From NCBI GenBank assembly GCA_037176905.1, contig JBBBWG010000870.1, positions 1-30,836 on the forward strand: a DNA stretch of 30,836 bases. Reading direction: 5' to 3'. Below the pieces are notes generated by a model. The model was given only the letters and a program-made list of their open reading frames with translations. It did not search any database and was not told where the DNA came from. The DNA is from Azolla pinnata (Eukaryota > Streptophyta > Polypodiopsida > Salviniales > Salviniaceae). Below are positions 10,920-25,458 of this stretch, piece after piece (within the stretch, counting starts at the first letter, position 1; every line of letters starts with the position of its first letter). Position numbers and translations under genes: made by a program.

Positions 10920-11000
10920 CTCCCTCTCCCTCTCCCTCTCCCTCTTCTTCTCCGCCTCCTCCTCCTCCTCCTCCTCCTTCTTCTTCTTCCTTGTTCTTGT
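10920..11000 (-). repeat. Purine-rich (GAGAGG / GGA) microsatellite in the Derlin leader
   Basis: On the plus strand this reads (CTCCCT)4 at 10920-10944, then a CTC/TTC run to about 11000. In the Derlin transcript it is a GAGAGG/GGA purine tract ending immediately before the start codon. Confidence 0.85.
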
Positions 11001-11183
11001 TCTTCCTCCTCCCTCGGCTTCAGGTTCTCCACAGACACAGCGATGGAGGGAGAGGCAAACCCGAGCAAATCCGCCTACAATAAGGATCGAACGTGTTTCT
11101 CTGCGGAAGGATCTGCTCCCAATGGGCGTCCTGCCTTTTCCCGATGGAATTCCCTTCTGCAAACCTTTAGAAATTGATGCCTG

Positions 11184-11259
11184 GAGAGCAGAAAAATCGA
11201 TATAACCCAAGAGAGTAGAAAGGAGAGAGAGAGAGAGATCTGTTCTGAGAAAGACTTAC
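11184..11259 (-). other. Probable 5' UTR intron of the Derlin gene
   Basis: On the minus strand a strong donor (GCG|GTAAGTC, exon end at 11260) is followed 76 bp later by a pyrimidine-rich acceptor (TTCTGCTCTCCAG, exon restart at 11183). Removing it deletes the upstream ATG at 11210. The frame then runs back to a TGA with no ATG, which supports initiation at MAQ (10919). Confidence 0.5.
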
Positions 11260-11399
11260 CGCAACAGATATGGCTATGGCAGAATCGAAGGATCGATGGA
11301 TGGATCAGACAGGAGCCCGTGTCGTCGAAGAAGGAGCGCCAGGGAGGAAGACGACGGAAGAAAAAATCCTTGCTAAAATTATAAAAAACAAAACTAAAA

Positions 11400-11650
11400 A
11401 TAAAACTATACGTATACTTCGCTATACGGTTGGGGCATACGTATACGTGTACGTATTTTATACGCGTACCCACACGAACTGGCGTATGCTTATACGCTCT
11501 ACGATGTATTGCTCGTTTTGAGGTCATCTTCTTCTAAGAAACAGCTCTGTTGGCCTTCTTACACGCGGTATATATATATACGTGCGCCTCGTGTATAATA
11601 CGTGCCGACCTGACGCCGTATAGCTTGTGGATACGTACATGTACGTGACT
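11400..11650. repeat. TATACG/TACGTA-rich block
   Basis: The motifs CGTATAC, ATACGTATACGTGTACG, TTATACGCGTAC and ATACGTACATGTACGT are dense here, along with a TA run at 11569-11580. Short palindromes (GTATAC, TACGTA, GTACGTAC-like) are frequent. The block resembles subterminal regions of some DNA transposons, but no terminal repeats or transposase were seen. Confidence 0.5.
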
Positions 11651-12913
11651 GGGATCCTCGCGCATTTGATCGGCCTTTTGTCCCCTCGAACTCGCACCGA
11701 ACACGTGTGCAGATCGAATGCCGTTGCAGACATGGAGAATGATCGATCGATCGATCGTTCGATTTCTTGCCTGTAGCCTGGAAATGGAAGGAAGATATAT
11801 TAGCGTCTCTGTTTCGGCCCAAATCTTTGGCCCATAAGACAATACGTGCAAAATAATGTCTGTATATCCACTCTGTTTGTGAGCGTACGATGATGATTAC
11901 AAATACGATCGTCTGATGTTCAAATAGACAGAGCTTGACCCCCCTCCCCCAAATTGCATTAAAATGCTTCAAGATGTTTGTTACAAATTCGCAAACGGAT
12001 CATGCTTAGGAGAAGCTTACTTAGTCTCGCAATGGCTGTCGAAAAATCCCTTTCTACGTTTCTGAAGAATGGTCTGGCTTTTTAAAGGTTTAATCGGACA
12101 TTGTCTACATACATTCATTCCACCATTTGACGAGCTGGAACACAAAAAAAATAAAATCAGCTACTTGCAGTTTCGGTCAACCCTTCAGAAGTTAGGACAG
12201 AAAAGGGACTTGTTGAGTATAGCTTCCCCGAGAAGGGAATGCAACAACATCATGTATGTATACAAAGGAAGCATTGATCGGTAAATCCTCACAATGATAC
12301 ATACCTTCATCTCTATGCTCGCCATTATACTGTCTGTCACGGACAAATCCATGACACTATCCTTTTATAACGAGTTCCACGATTCGCAACAATATATACA
12401 TGGATCCATAAGGCTTGAAATGCCGACTTGAAACCTGGTTGAAAAATCTCCACTGGGCAATCAAATGGCTCCACCATTCACGAGGTCAAAGACAGAGCAC
12501 GCAAAACTGCACAAGTAAAAGAGGGATCAATCGGTTCCTTTCTCGGCGCTCTGTCTCCAAAAGGTTGGTTCAAAGAATACAAGGAGAGTCTCTGCATGCT
12601 TGTTGGGTGGTCCAGAGAGACGTGTTTCGAACAGGGACACGATGTCTCAAATTTCAATTGCAGAGAAGAGGAACGATGAGTTTCCAATGCAGTTCCCAAG
12701 GGCCAAATATGGATTGGGACGACGCCCAAACAACTGCTCCTATGCTCGGTTTGAAGGCCAATCTGGGGCAATTTCTGAGTGGTAGGAGCCCTTCTATAAT
12801 CTCGTAGACATACACAGTGACCTACTGTCGCAATACTATTAGTGGAAAACTTCGAGTGTATGCGTGACAATTTGTAGAAGCTCCCTGTACCACCCTAAAC
12901 CCTAAACTCTAAA

Positions 12914-13421
12914 GTTCCAACGTTGTTACATATGTAGCATAGCGTACACGTACAATACGTATGGTACGTATTTTCAAAGCATTTAATAAAAATGTTATAA
13001 GTACGTAGAATATGTATTTTACGTTAAATACGGGTTAAATCCGCAGGTTACGGGTTAAATATGTAGAATATGGGTAAAAATACATAGAATATGGATTAAA
13101 TACATAAAATATAGGCTAAATATGCTAAATCTTTATACAAATTTATAATTCATTAAACTACATATAACTAAAATTATTTAGATCTCATTTCTTGACATTT
13201 ACTAATTTATAAAATCTTAAACTATAGACAAAGAAATTCAAGTTAAGAAATGAATAATATTCAGTTTCAAGTCAAAATAAGAACCCTATTAAAATTTATT
13301 TTTGATATTTCTAAATTTGACAAAAAAAAAGACAGTGCAAAAACGTTAAATACGCGTGGAATACGTCTGAGTAGTCTAGAACGTATTTTATCTATAAAAT
13401 GCGTGTTTTTTAACAACAAAG
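12914..13421. mobile_element. Putative 508-bp AT-rich insertion inside telomere-like sequence
   Basis: The segment is bounded by a perfect 12-bp direct repeat, CTAAACTCTAAA, at 12902-12913 and 13422-13433. Outside it, on both sides, lie CCCTAAA-type repeats (12893-12901 and 13434 onward). Inside are degenerate repeats of GGTTAAATA..GTAGAATATG type and several TACG motifs. The ends share a weak inverted match (GTTGTTA near 12922 and its complement near 13411). No coding capacity is seen. A small non-autonomous element is one explanation; recombination between telomere-like repeats is another. Confidence 0.42.
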
Positions 13422-13422
13422 C

Positions 13423-13730
13423 TAAACTCTAAAACCCTAAAACCCCTAAACCCTAAAACCCCTAAACCCTAAAAACCCCTAAAACCCTAAAACCCTAAAA
13501 ACCCCTAAAAACCCCTAAAACCCTAAAACCCTAAAAACCCCTAAAACCCCAAAAATGCCCTAAAAACCCCTAAAAACCCCTAAAAACCCCTAAAAACCCC
13601 TAAAAACCCCTAAAACCCTAAAATCCCTAAAACCTTAAAACCCTAAAAACCCCTAAAAACGTTTACAACCCTAAAAACCACTAAAACGCCTACAACCCAA
13701 AAAACCCTAAAACCCTAAACCCTAAAAACT
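13423..13730 (+). repeat. Interstitial array of variant telomere-like repeats
   Basis: About 300 bp are made almost wholly of CCCTAAAA, CCCCTAAA and CCCCTAAAAA units, with some exact CCCTAAA. They are in the same C-rich orientation as the chromosome end. The units are longer and more variable than the terminal array, so it is an old or slippage-amplified interstitial block. It ends 138 bp before the RECQL1 start codon. Confidence 0.93.
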
Positions 13731-13825
13731 AAGTGCTAGGAGAGATTTTAAGGCAATAATAGAAAATACTGTTAGGATTTGTCTTAGGGGTAGTTGTGTA
13801 ATTTCGCATTTGGTTTGTGAACAGA

Positions 13826-13861
13826 GAAGAAGAAGAAGAAGAAGAAGAAGAAGAAGAAGAA
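13826..13861 (+). repeat. (GAA)12 microsatellite in the RECQL1 leader
   Basis: Twelve GAA/AGA triplets in uninterrupted series end about seven bases before the RECQL1 ATG, which sits in a CCGCCATGG context. A plus-strand frame through the tract gives a run of arginines and is not a gene. Confidence 0.93.
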
Positions 13862-13868
13862 CCCCGCC

Positions 13869-17632
<3,764 letters not shown>

Positions 17633-18883
17633 ACCGACACCACTGTTGGCACCAGGCTATGTTCTGCACATCGAGGATTCCCTTAATGCAATTTAATTCC
17701 AATTGCGTGATATTCAAGAGTGTTTAGGGTTTTTACTGAGTGGCTTTTCCATTTTCAATGTCTACTCATGTGAAGCTGTAGCTTGTATATTTTGCTGAGC
17801 ACGTTGGTATGCGTGAAAAACCCACAAAATATTTCTTCTTGGAAAAGAGTGGATGCTCAATTCAGAGTCAGCCTTTTGGATTTGAAATCAGTTGTTGGCG
17901 ACAAGCTCTCAGATATGATGCTACCTTGCCTTAATGCTCTTTGTCTTCGCATAATAGATGATGAGGTTTTTACATGCGGGATATGGCACTCTGAGAATCA
18001 CATTGCCAGGTTCGAGCTGTGTTTGATTTGTGGTAACTATATGTACTCGTATTTCTTTAGACCACTCGGATACATTTCGACAATCCGTAATATTTCTTTT
18101 CATTTAGATATCTATCTAAGGTTGTTGTATTGATGGCTATTTGATCAAGATCAAGCTGTAGGATCTCAGTGCAAGAGCTTTTACCATCTTGCCATTGTCG
18201 AACCAAACTTTGTCTTTGGATTTTGCATATCCTAATACACGCTTATATCGGTAAACTCTCTTTGTTTGGTAACCGTTTTGTATATCAAATGGCATCAAAC
18301 CAAACTCACATGTCATCATTGAGAGTTGATTCTAGCTCAGATTCGACGACTTTTGTTTTGTTCATGGTTTGGCATCCGAAATTGGTGCGATTTGTTCGAT
18401 CTCATCCTCGCAGCCGATCGAAAATCCAAGCTTGAACAATGCCGCATCATAGGTTGATTTGGATTTCTGCTTTTGCTAGTTCAATACTGAAGCTCCGACA
18501 AGATCGGTTTCTATCGAGCTCACTAAAAACGCCCGATTATTGGTGTAAGTACTGTCATTGGAATGTGCTTTCGCTTGCCTCTCGTGCTCCGATCTCCATA
18601 AGATGTTTCTGTTCCGGCGAGCAAATATATCGGACGAATCATTCCACAAAGTTTCTGTTTCTTATTGTCTTCATGTCCACTTGAATGAAGCCCTTGAACT
18701 TGGAACTGAGGAAGAAGTGGAGAACAGTTTTTTAAGAAGAAAGGAAATTGGAGGGCATTTCGGGGAATACAAAAAACATCTGTTCAAGGGCATGTATGGG
18801 AATACAGAATGTCGAGGCCAGAAGATCTCCGCAGAGAAATGGAAAGAAGAAGCACAGCGACGCGCAGACGATCGCGAGCGCGC

Positions 18884-18916
18884 AAACCCTAACCTCGCAT
18901 CCTTCCCAAACCCTAA
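18884..18916 (+). promoter_or_regulatory. Two telo-box motifs (AAACCCTAA) upstream of VPS35
   Basis: Exact AAACCCTAA occurs at 18884-18892 and 18908-18916, 24 bp apart and 71-103 bp before the start codon. Telo-boxes near transcription starts are a known plant element of highly expressed, growth-linked genes and also bind telomere-repeat-binding (TRB) factors. A function here is inferred from motif and position only. Confidence 0.6.
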
Positions 18917-18965
18917 CTCGACTCGACCCCGCCCCATGTCCTCTCCTCTCTGACTTGCCCCTGGC

Positions 18966-18980
18966 GGAGGAGGAGGAGGA
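18966..18980 (+). repeat. (GGA)5 tract before the VPS35 start codon
   Basis: Five GGA triplets end six bases before the VPS35 ATG and form the 3' end of its purine-rich leader. Confidence 0.8.
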
Positions 18981-18986
18981 ACGACC

Positions 18987-21900
18987 ATGCAGGCGAACGA
19001 TGGATTCCCGAGCTCGGAGGAGCAAGAGAAATGGCTCGCGGATGCTCTCGCGCTCGTCCAACATCATGCTTTTTACATGCATCGAGCCCTGGTATGCCTG
19101 CTTTGTCACCGCTTTCGAGTAGTTTCTCGTCAGTTTCATCCGTGCATCATGAATTCATCGCCTTCTCTCCAGCTCTGGGTTTGTTTTACGTTCAGAAATT
19201 GTTGACAAACATGGCTCAAGTATCGATCTTGATATTAGAAAACTGGAAGTGTTAGCAATTGGATCGTAAATGAGCAGAATGATGGTATCAGTAATGCAGA
19301 TTCTCCATCTCTAGAAGGTGAATACATTGGATTTACTGGTTAGTAGATAGAGATCATACTCAAGAAACTGTAGCCAATTTATCACAAGATTGGAGACTTG
19401 CATTCCTCTCTTGTATCCAAACCGTAGACATTGATGATCACATACCACTCTAGAATTTCATCCTAAAGCTTTTTGGGAGTATGAATGGGGCAGTCTGAAC
19501 TGCATGCATTCGTGCAAATATGCAACAGAAATATGATATTTCAAGATGGTTCTTGTTACCTGGAAGAGTTCTGACGGGATATATTCAGCATTTTAGCATT
19601 CTAGATCTGCTGGTCGTATAGCATCAATAATGGTAAGCTTACCTATGCCAATGTTGTAAGCCTCTTGAGTCTGCTCCTTCTTAACGGAGGTGTAGTGGAG
19701 AGCTTCATCCGCTGAACTCTCGTTTCTCTACTTCATTTGTGCTTAAGGGTGCAATGACCAAGATAATGCTATGAACTCGTTGCACTCTCTAGAGACATCC
19801 AGCCATTGGCTGAACTAATTACTAAAGGTGCCCTTTGTTTGCGGAGGAGATTACCACATTGTTTATTGTGTACTTGCTAATGTCTCTCTTCAGTCCACTC
19901 CTATAAAGTTGGAGCTGTCTTGGGCAGATTCTGAAGCTGAACATAATGTATATTTTTGCTCCTACATTTCTCGAGATTTTTCACAAGCCCTTTTGAGCAT
20001 GGCAGTTCGAGGTCTTTTTGCGCTGTAACATGTAATGTGTTTTTTTTCTACTCAGGATAATAACAATTTACGAGATGCTCTGAAGTTTTCAGCTCTAATG
20101 CTTTCAGAATTGAGAACATCGAAACTCTCACCACAAAAGTACTATGAGCTCTGTATCCTTCCGGTTTGTATATGACATTATTTACTTTAGGATGTATAAT
20201 GGGGTAAATGAATGAATACGGATGTGGTACATGGAAGTGTAAGCTTTTGCCAGCCTATTCGAGCAAAGAAATTGAAGTTGATATTACAGTCACAAATTAC
20301 TGATAACGCCAATTATGTAATATTGCTGAAATGCAACTTGACCAGCTAAGACATGAGAACATTTGATGAGTTACGTCTGCTAGAACTTTTCTTTCAAGAA
20401 GAAACAAAAAGAGGCTGTGGTTATGGTTATCTTTATGAGCTGGTTCAGCATGCGGGCAACATACTACCACGATTGTGAGTTTGATGCTGCCACATAACTA
20501 GTACTGTTCTTCAGGATTCAGATGCTTTTCTTTTTTGTATTTACAAATAGAGTAGTCATCTATTTCAATCCTGTTTTCTGCAGATATCTTCTTTGTACTG
20601 TAGGTTCAGTGTACATAAAGTCCAAAGAAGCATCTGCCAAAGAGGTTCTTAAAGATCTGGTAGAAATGTGTCGTGGAGTACAGCATCCAATACGTGGACT
20701 TTTTCTTAGATGCTATTTGAGTCAGATCAGCAAAGACAAGCTACCAGATGCATCGTCAGAGTTTGACGGGTAAACAAATTCCCTTGGTTGCCTAACATAA
20801 ACTGCCTGTGATCAGACTTTGGTATTTCCACTTGGTTTGAACAGGGAGGGAGGTACAGTTGCAGATGCTGTTGAGTTTGTGCTTCAGAATTTTACAGAAA
20901 TGAACAAATTATGGGTGCGAATGCAACATCAGGTTAGTAATAGTTTAACAGTTAAGCTGACAAACATAATTGCAGGTTTGCTGGTAGTCATGGTCATCAT
21001 TAGGATGGGCCTGGGTTAGCTTCAGGTGCTCTATAAAGGGTAGGGAAGAGGCCATAATCAGCTAAACAAATAGTCATGCTCATGCAGGAAGTATTATTAT
21101 GTGGTGATCCTATCAGTGGCAACTCCCATATTGGAAGTTTTATGGTCTGCAGGGGCCTGCAAGGGAGAGAGAAAAGCGGGAGAAGGAGAGGAGTGAACTT
21201 CGCGACCTGGTAAATTTGTTGATTGAGCCAATGATATCCACGATTTTCTTGTTCACATAAATTTAGGCTCAATATATATGTTTTTTTTGACATATGTCCA
21301 TGGAAACAGAAACCATGTTAGAGTATATGTTGATTCTTTATTAGTAATAAAGCTCACTGGCTGGTTTCCAATAAATTGTTATTATAAGATAAATTTTATT
21401 GTTGGCTCTCTGTGTAGTTAAGTGAATGATAAATTTCATTTCTGCATATCAATTTCTAGCTCTACACCCTAAACGAGAGCTCTGAGATATCTGGCTATTC
21501 AGCATTATTATTGCTTAAAAACATATGATTAAAAAGTAGAAAATATCATATTCACAAGTTTTGTGTAAGGTCATCTGTGGAATTCCACACTTGGCTACTT
21601 AGCTTTAGTCGCATACTATTCTTAGCTATTTCCTGCTATTCAGATTTGGATCAGATCATCTGTGAAAATATCTTATTAAGAAGTTTTGAATAGGGTCATC
21701 TTTGAAATTGTACACCCTTAACCAGAGATTAAGCTCCCGTTGGCTATCAGCTCTACTATATATTATGCTAACCTATTTTTTAAATTCGTACCTATGCTAT
21801 CAATTAAGTTCTCCGAGCTTGAATTATTCTGAAGTTGAAATTGTGAGGTTCCAGGTTGGCAAAAATCTGCATGTGTTGAGTCAGTTGGATGGTGTTGATT

Positions 21901-24900
21901 TGGAAATGTATAGAGATGTAGTTCTTCCACGTGTGCTAGAGCAGGTAAGTACCTTTTATTTGTGTGGGAACTGCAGTAGACAATAGTTTCAGCAAGCCAA
22001 TATATGATTGAGCTGGATTTTTGGGTTTCAGATAGTCAACTGTAAGGATGAACTTGCCCAGTATTACCTTATGGACTGTATCATTCAGGTGTTTCCAGAT
22101 GAGTACCACGTCCAGACGCTAGAAACTCTTCTTGGAACCTGTTCACAGCTTCAGGTAACGTATCTATTTCTAACTAAGGTAATTATTCTCCTTAAGTTGT
22201 TCTTTTACGCATTTTGGTGTTTATGCAGCCAACTGTAGATGTGAAAACAATAATGGCACAGTTCATGGAGAGACTTTCCAACTATGCAGCTTCATCAGCT
22301 CAGGTTATATTTAATAATAGTGCTTATGATCATCATATGGCTGAACCTTGACAGGCTTAAATCTGCAGGTGCTCTCGGAATTTGTACAATGTGAAGCATT
22401 TTCCAAACTGAGTGATGCTGTAGTAAAGGTATCTTAGTATTGGGTGAGCATTTGCTAGAGATTGTGAGAGTGTGAATTCTCTAAAATGTGAGAATGGTAG
22501 AGACAATGAATCTGTTGCATGGCAGGTCATAGAAGCTCAGCCAGATATGCCACTAGTTGATGCTGTTGGTCTACATGTCTCTCTCCTAACTTTCACACTT
22601 CGTGTTCATGTTGATCGCCTTGATTATGTGGATCAAGTACTGGTATGAATTCTTGGCTTCCATGTCAGAAAACCAGTGTGGAAATCAGTCTATTATAATA
22701 ACTAGTTGAGGAGTTTCTTCTGTATATGACATTTTAGGGTGCATGTGTCAAAAGGTTGGAAGGTGTTGGAAAAGTTAAGGAAAGTAAGGCAACCAAGCAG
22801 ATTGTTGTTCTCTTGACTGCTCCTCTTGAGAAATACAACAATGTTGTTACCATGCTTACCTTAACGAACTATCCGAAGGTTATGGAACACCTTGATAGTG
22901 GGACAAATAAGGTCATGGCAGTTGTAATAGTCCAGAGTATCATGAAAAATGGCACATTGATCACAGAAGTAGATCAGGTGAAAGCTGTACATATATCCTT
23001 GGATACATTTTGTGGTTTTCGCCATGCTAATGCTTGATGTTCTGCAGGTTGAAGCACTCTTTGAACTGCTCAAAGGAATTATCAAGGACAGTGACAGTGT
23101 TCCCTTAGTTGACGAGGTGGGTGGCTACAAGATGTGTCTTGCTGGGGGTATTAAGAATATTGCAGCTCTATGGTGGGGGCTAATGTGATAGGTGTTTACA
23201 GATTGATGAGGAAGATTTCATGGAAGAGCAAAATCTCGTTGCTCGGCTTGTAAAGATGCTTGCAAACAAGGACAATGATGAGATGTTCAAGGTAATAGTG
23301 GGAATAGAAAATTACTTTATAAATATGCATCTTGTAGGTATAAGAGTTACAAGCTACATGATGGATATTTATAGGCATTTTTATCCCTGAAATCATTTTT
23401 TTTTCTATTTTACAGATACTTGTGACAGCAAAGAAGCATTTCCAAAAAGGTGGTCTCAGAAGGCTTGGTTACACCCTCCCCCCTATAATTTTCTCTGCAC
23501 TTCAGGTAGTGAAAATTGATATGAGCATGCTTCTTTCCCAGATGACATTGTTTGATTTGAAAAGTACATTGTAACTAATGCTGTCCAATGAAATGCCAGC
23601 TTGTGAGATCATTACAGCAGTATCAATCGAGTAATGAAGTGGAGGAAGATGCTGTTTCACTTCAAAAAGCTTTCCAATTTTTACACGAGGCAGGTGTTTG
23701 ATGGGAGATGTTGAATTCATGTATTTGATATGATAACTTCATGTTCTGCTTTTTCTGTAGGCGGTTGAGACACTTGCATCTGTGCCAGCTCCAGAACTGG
23801 CGTTACGTCTTTACCTACAGTGTGCAGAGGTATAAGATGTACAAACCAGTCATTCCAGAGGTATAAGCTGTTTCATACTAAGGTTATCAACTGACAATTT
23901 GCGTTTGTGTTCTATCTTGGTTTTTTGTCAGGCTGCTAATGATTGCGACTTGGAGCACATTGCATATGAGTTCTTTACACAGGCTTTTGTTCTTTATGAA
24001 GAGGAGATCTCGGTAAGTAATGTAAGAACCGTCAATGTATGAAGGTTCTCATATTCAGTCTTTTTAATCTAGAATCATATCATTACAGGACTCTAAAGCA
24101 CAGATTACAGCAATACATTTGATAATTGGCACACTTCAGAGAATGCGTGCATTTGGAGTTGAAAATAGAGATACACTCACTCATAAAGCAACTGGGGTGA
24201 GTGACTTTGATGTACATATTTATTTTGTTTTGGAAAGGGATATTATGCTTCTCACAGGAACAGAATTTGAGCTGTAGTACTCAGCAAAACTATTAAAAAA
24301 GCCAGACCAGTGCAGAGCTGTATATGCTTGCTCTCATTTGTTTTGGGTTGAAGAACCAGGAGGTGTACAGGATGGAGAGAGGTATGACATTATTTATCTT
24401 CCTGAAGTTTGTGGCTTTTAAATTTTGCCCTAAGATTAACCTTTTTCCAGGGTTCTGCTTTGCCTTAAACGAGCCCTGAGAATCGCAAATGCTGCTCAAC
24501 AGATGGCAACTGCAACAAAAGGAAGCAGTGGCCCAGTTACATTGTTTGTGGAGATTTTGAACAAGTATGTATGAATCTCTGCCTTCAAAAATGAACTCCT
24601 TGTGCACGTTTTTGATGCATGGATGCGAATATACTCTCATATATGAGTCTGTATGCAAGTTAATGAAGCTCGAAATTGTTTTTGACTTTGGCTCTCCAAT
24701 TTCCAACTCATTAAAAAGTGATCTAGCAGTTTCAAACTCATGGATTGGGAGTTGTCTGATTGGAAAACGCTGCTAGGTGGTCTGCATAATGGATTTGTAG
24801 CATGCCTTGTATGATGGATTTGTAGGATATTCAGTACACAATGTTTCTTACCACTACGGTACACCCTTGAACAAAGGAAGAGAAAAAACATGACACGAAG

Positions 24901-25458
24901 GATTCTAAAAGTTCTCTTAAGAAGAATGAAAGAAAATATTAATGATTGAAGGAATGAAAGTGGCAAGGCTTAGCTTAGCACTATTTTATTTTCTCTCTTT
25001 AATGCAAATGTCATACTAATTCTAGCATCCAACACGAGGTGTCAGTCATGTTAGCAGAGGACTGATATTAACTATGTAGGATGCGGCTGAAATTCATAGC
25101 TGGCCTCTTCTAGAGGTTGAAATCAGCTTATAGGACAACTGTGTTTTTACAGACATGGGTGGATTAAGTTTACCCATACTGAGACAGAAATCCTAGAGAG
25201 AGGGATAGAGGGACGAATGAGAGATTCTACTTCAAATCTTGCTGCAGGTATTTGTATTACTTTGAACATGGCAACCAGCAGATAACAAGCAAAGTCATCC
25301 AGGACCTTATTGAGCTGATTGTAACTGAAATGCAAAGCGAGACTGCTGTACAGGATCCCATGGTAGACAATTTCTTGGGTAATACATTACGATATATTAG
25401 GTTCCAGAAACAGAAAGGAGGTGCTGTAGCAGAACAGTATGCGCCAATTGAAGTGTAA
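18987..25458 (+). CDS. VPS35: Retromer core subunit VPS35
   Basis: Twenty-two exons: 18987-19091, 20056-20152, 20351-20474, 20584-20769, 20845-20932, 21153-21209, 21855-21944, 22032-22154, 22229-22303, 22369-22428, 22526-22642, 22738-22977, 23048-23116, 23202-23291, 23416-23505, 23600-23689, 23761-23829, 23932-24012, 24089-24196, 24278-24381, 24451-24564 and 25248-25458. They total 2388 nt and 795 aa; Arabidopsis VPS35 proteins are about 790 aa. VPS35 is the alpha-solenoid scaffold that holds VPS26 and VPS29 in the retromer and recycles cargo such as vacuolar sorting receptors from endosomes. Signatures are [21 protein letters not shown] at the N-terminus (in part), PRLYL at 107-111 (VPS26/Rab7 binding), [75 protein letters not shown] and [14 protein letters not shown]. 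All introns are GT-AG except the one after exon 16, which needs a GC donor to stay in frame. Confidence 0.97.

Larger units (their letters stand above)
11260..13868. other. Divergent intergenic region between the Derlin gene and RECQL1
   Basis: This stretch holds both promoters. It contains a TACG/TATACG-rich block (11400-11650), a segment of ordinary composition with overlapping frames of 130 codons on opposite strands (12415-12870) that I cannot match to a family, a 508-bp AT-rich segment (12914-13421) and a telomere-like array (13423-13730). No gene is supported. Confidence 0.55.
17633..18986. other. RECQL1 3' flank and VPS35 promoter / 5' UTR
   Basis: No coding sequence is supported; a 116-codon frame at 17783-18133 has no family motif. 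The right end becomes GC-rich and carries two telo-box motifs and a GGA tract just before the VPS35 start, consistent with a housekeeping promoter and leader. Confidence 0.55.

Noticed and set aside
10782..11210. 142-codon minus-strand frame giving an N-terminally extended Derlin
   Set aside because: The extra residues come from low-complexity 5' leader and a likely 5' UTR intron. The family N-terminus starts at MAQ (10919).
12415..12870. Two overlapping frames of 130 codons on opposite strands
   Set aside because: Neither shows a family motif or splice context. With both strands open over the same stretch, neither is favoured.
17783..18133. 116-codon plus-strand frame after RECQL1, considered as a missing 3' exon
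   Set aside because: RECQL1 already ends with a complete zinc-binding set and a stop at 17632. This frame does not resemble winged-helix or HRDC sequence.
24637..24966. 109-codon minus-strand frame within VPS35 intron 21
   Set aside because: It lies in an intron of a well-supported gene on the other strand and has no recognisable domain or splice partners.
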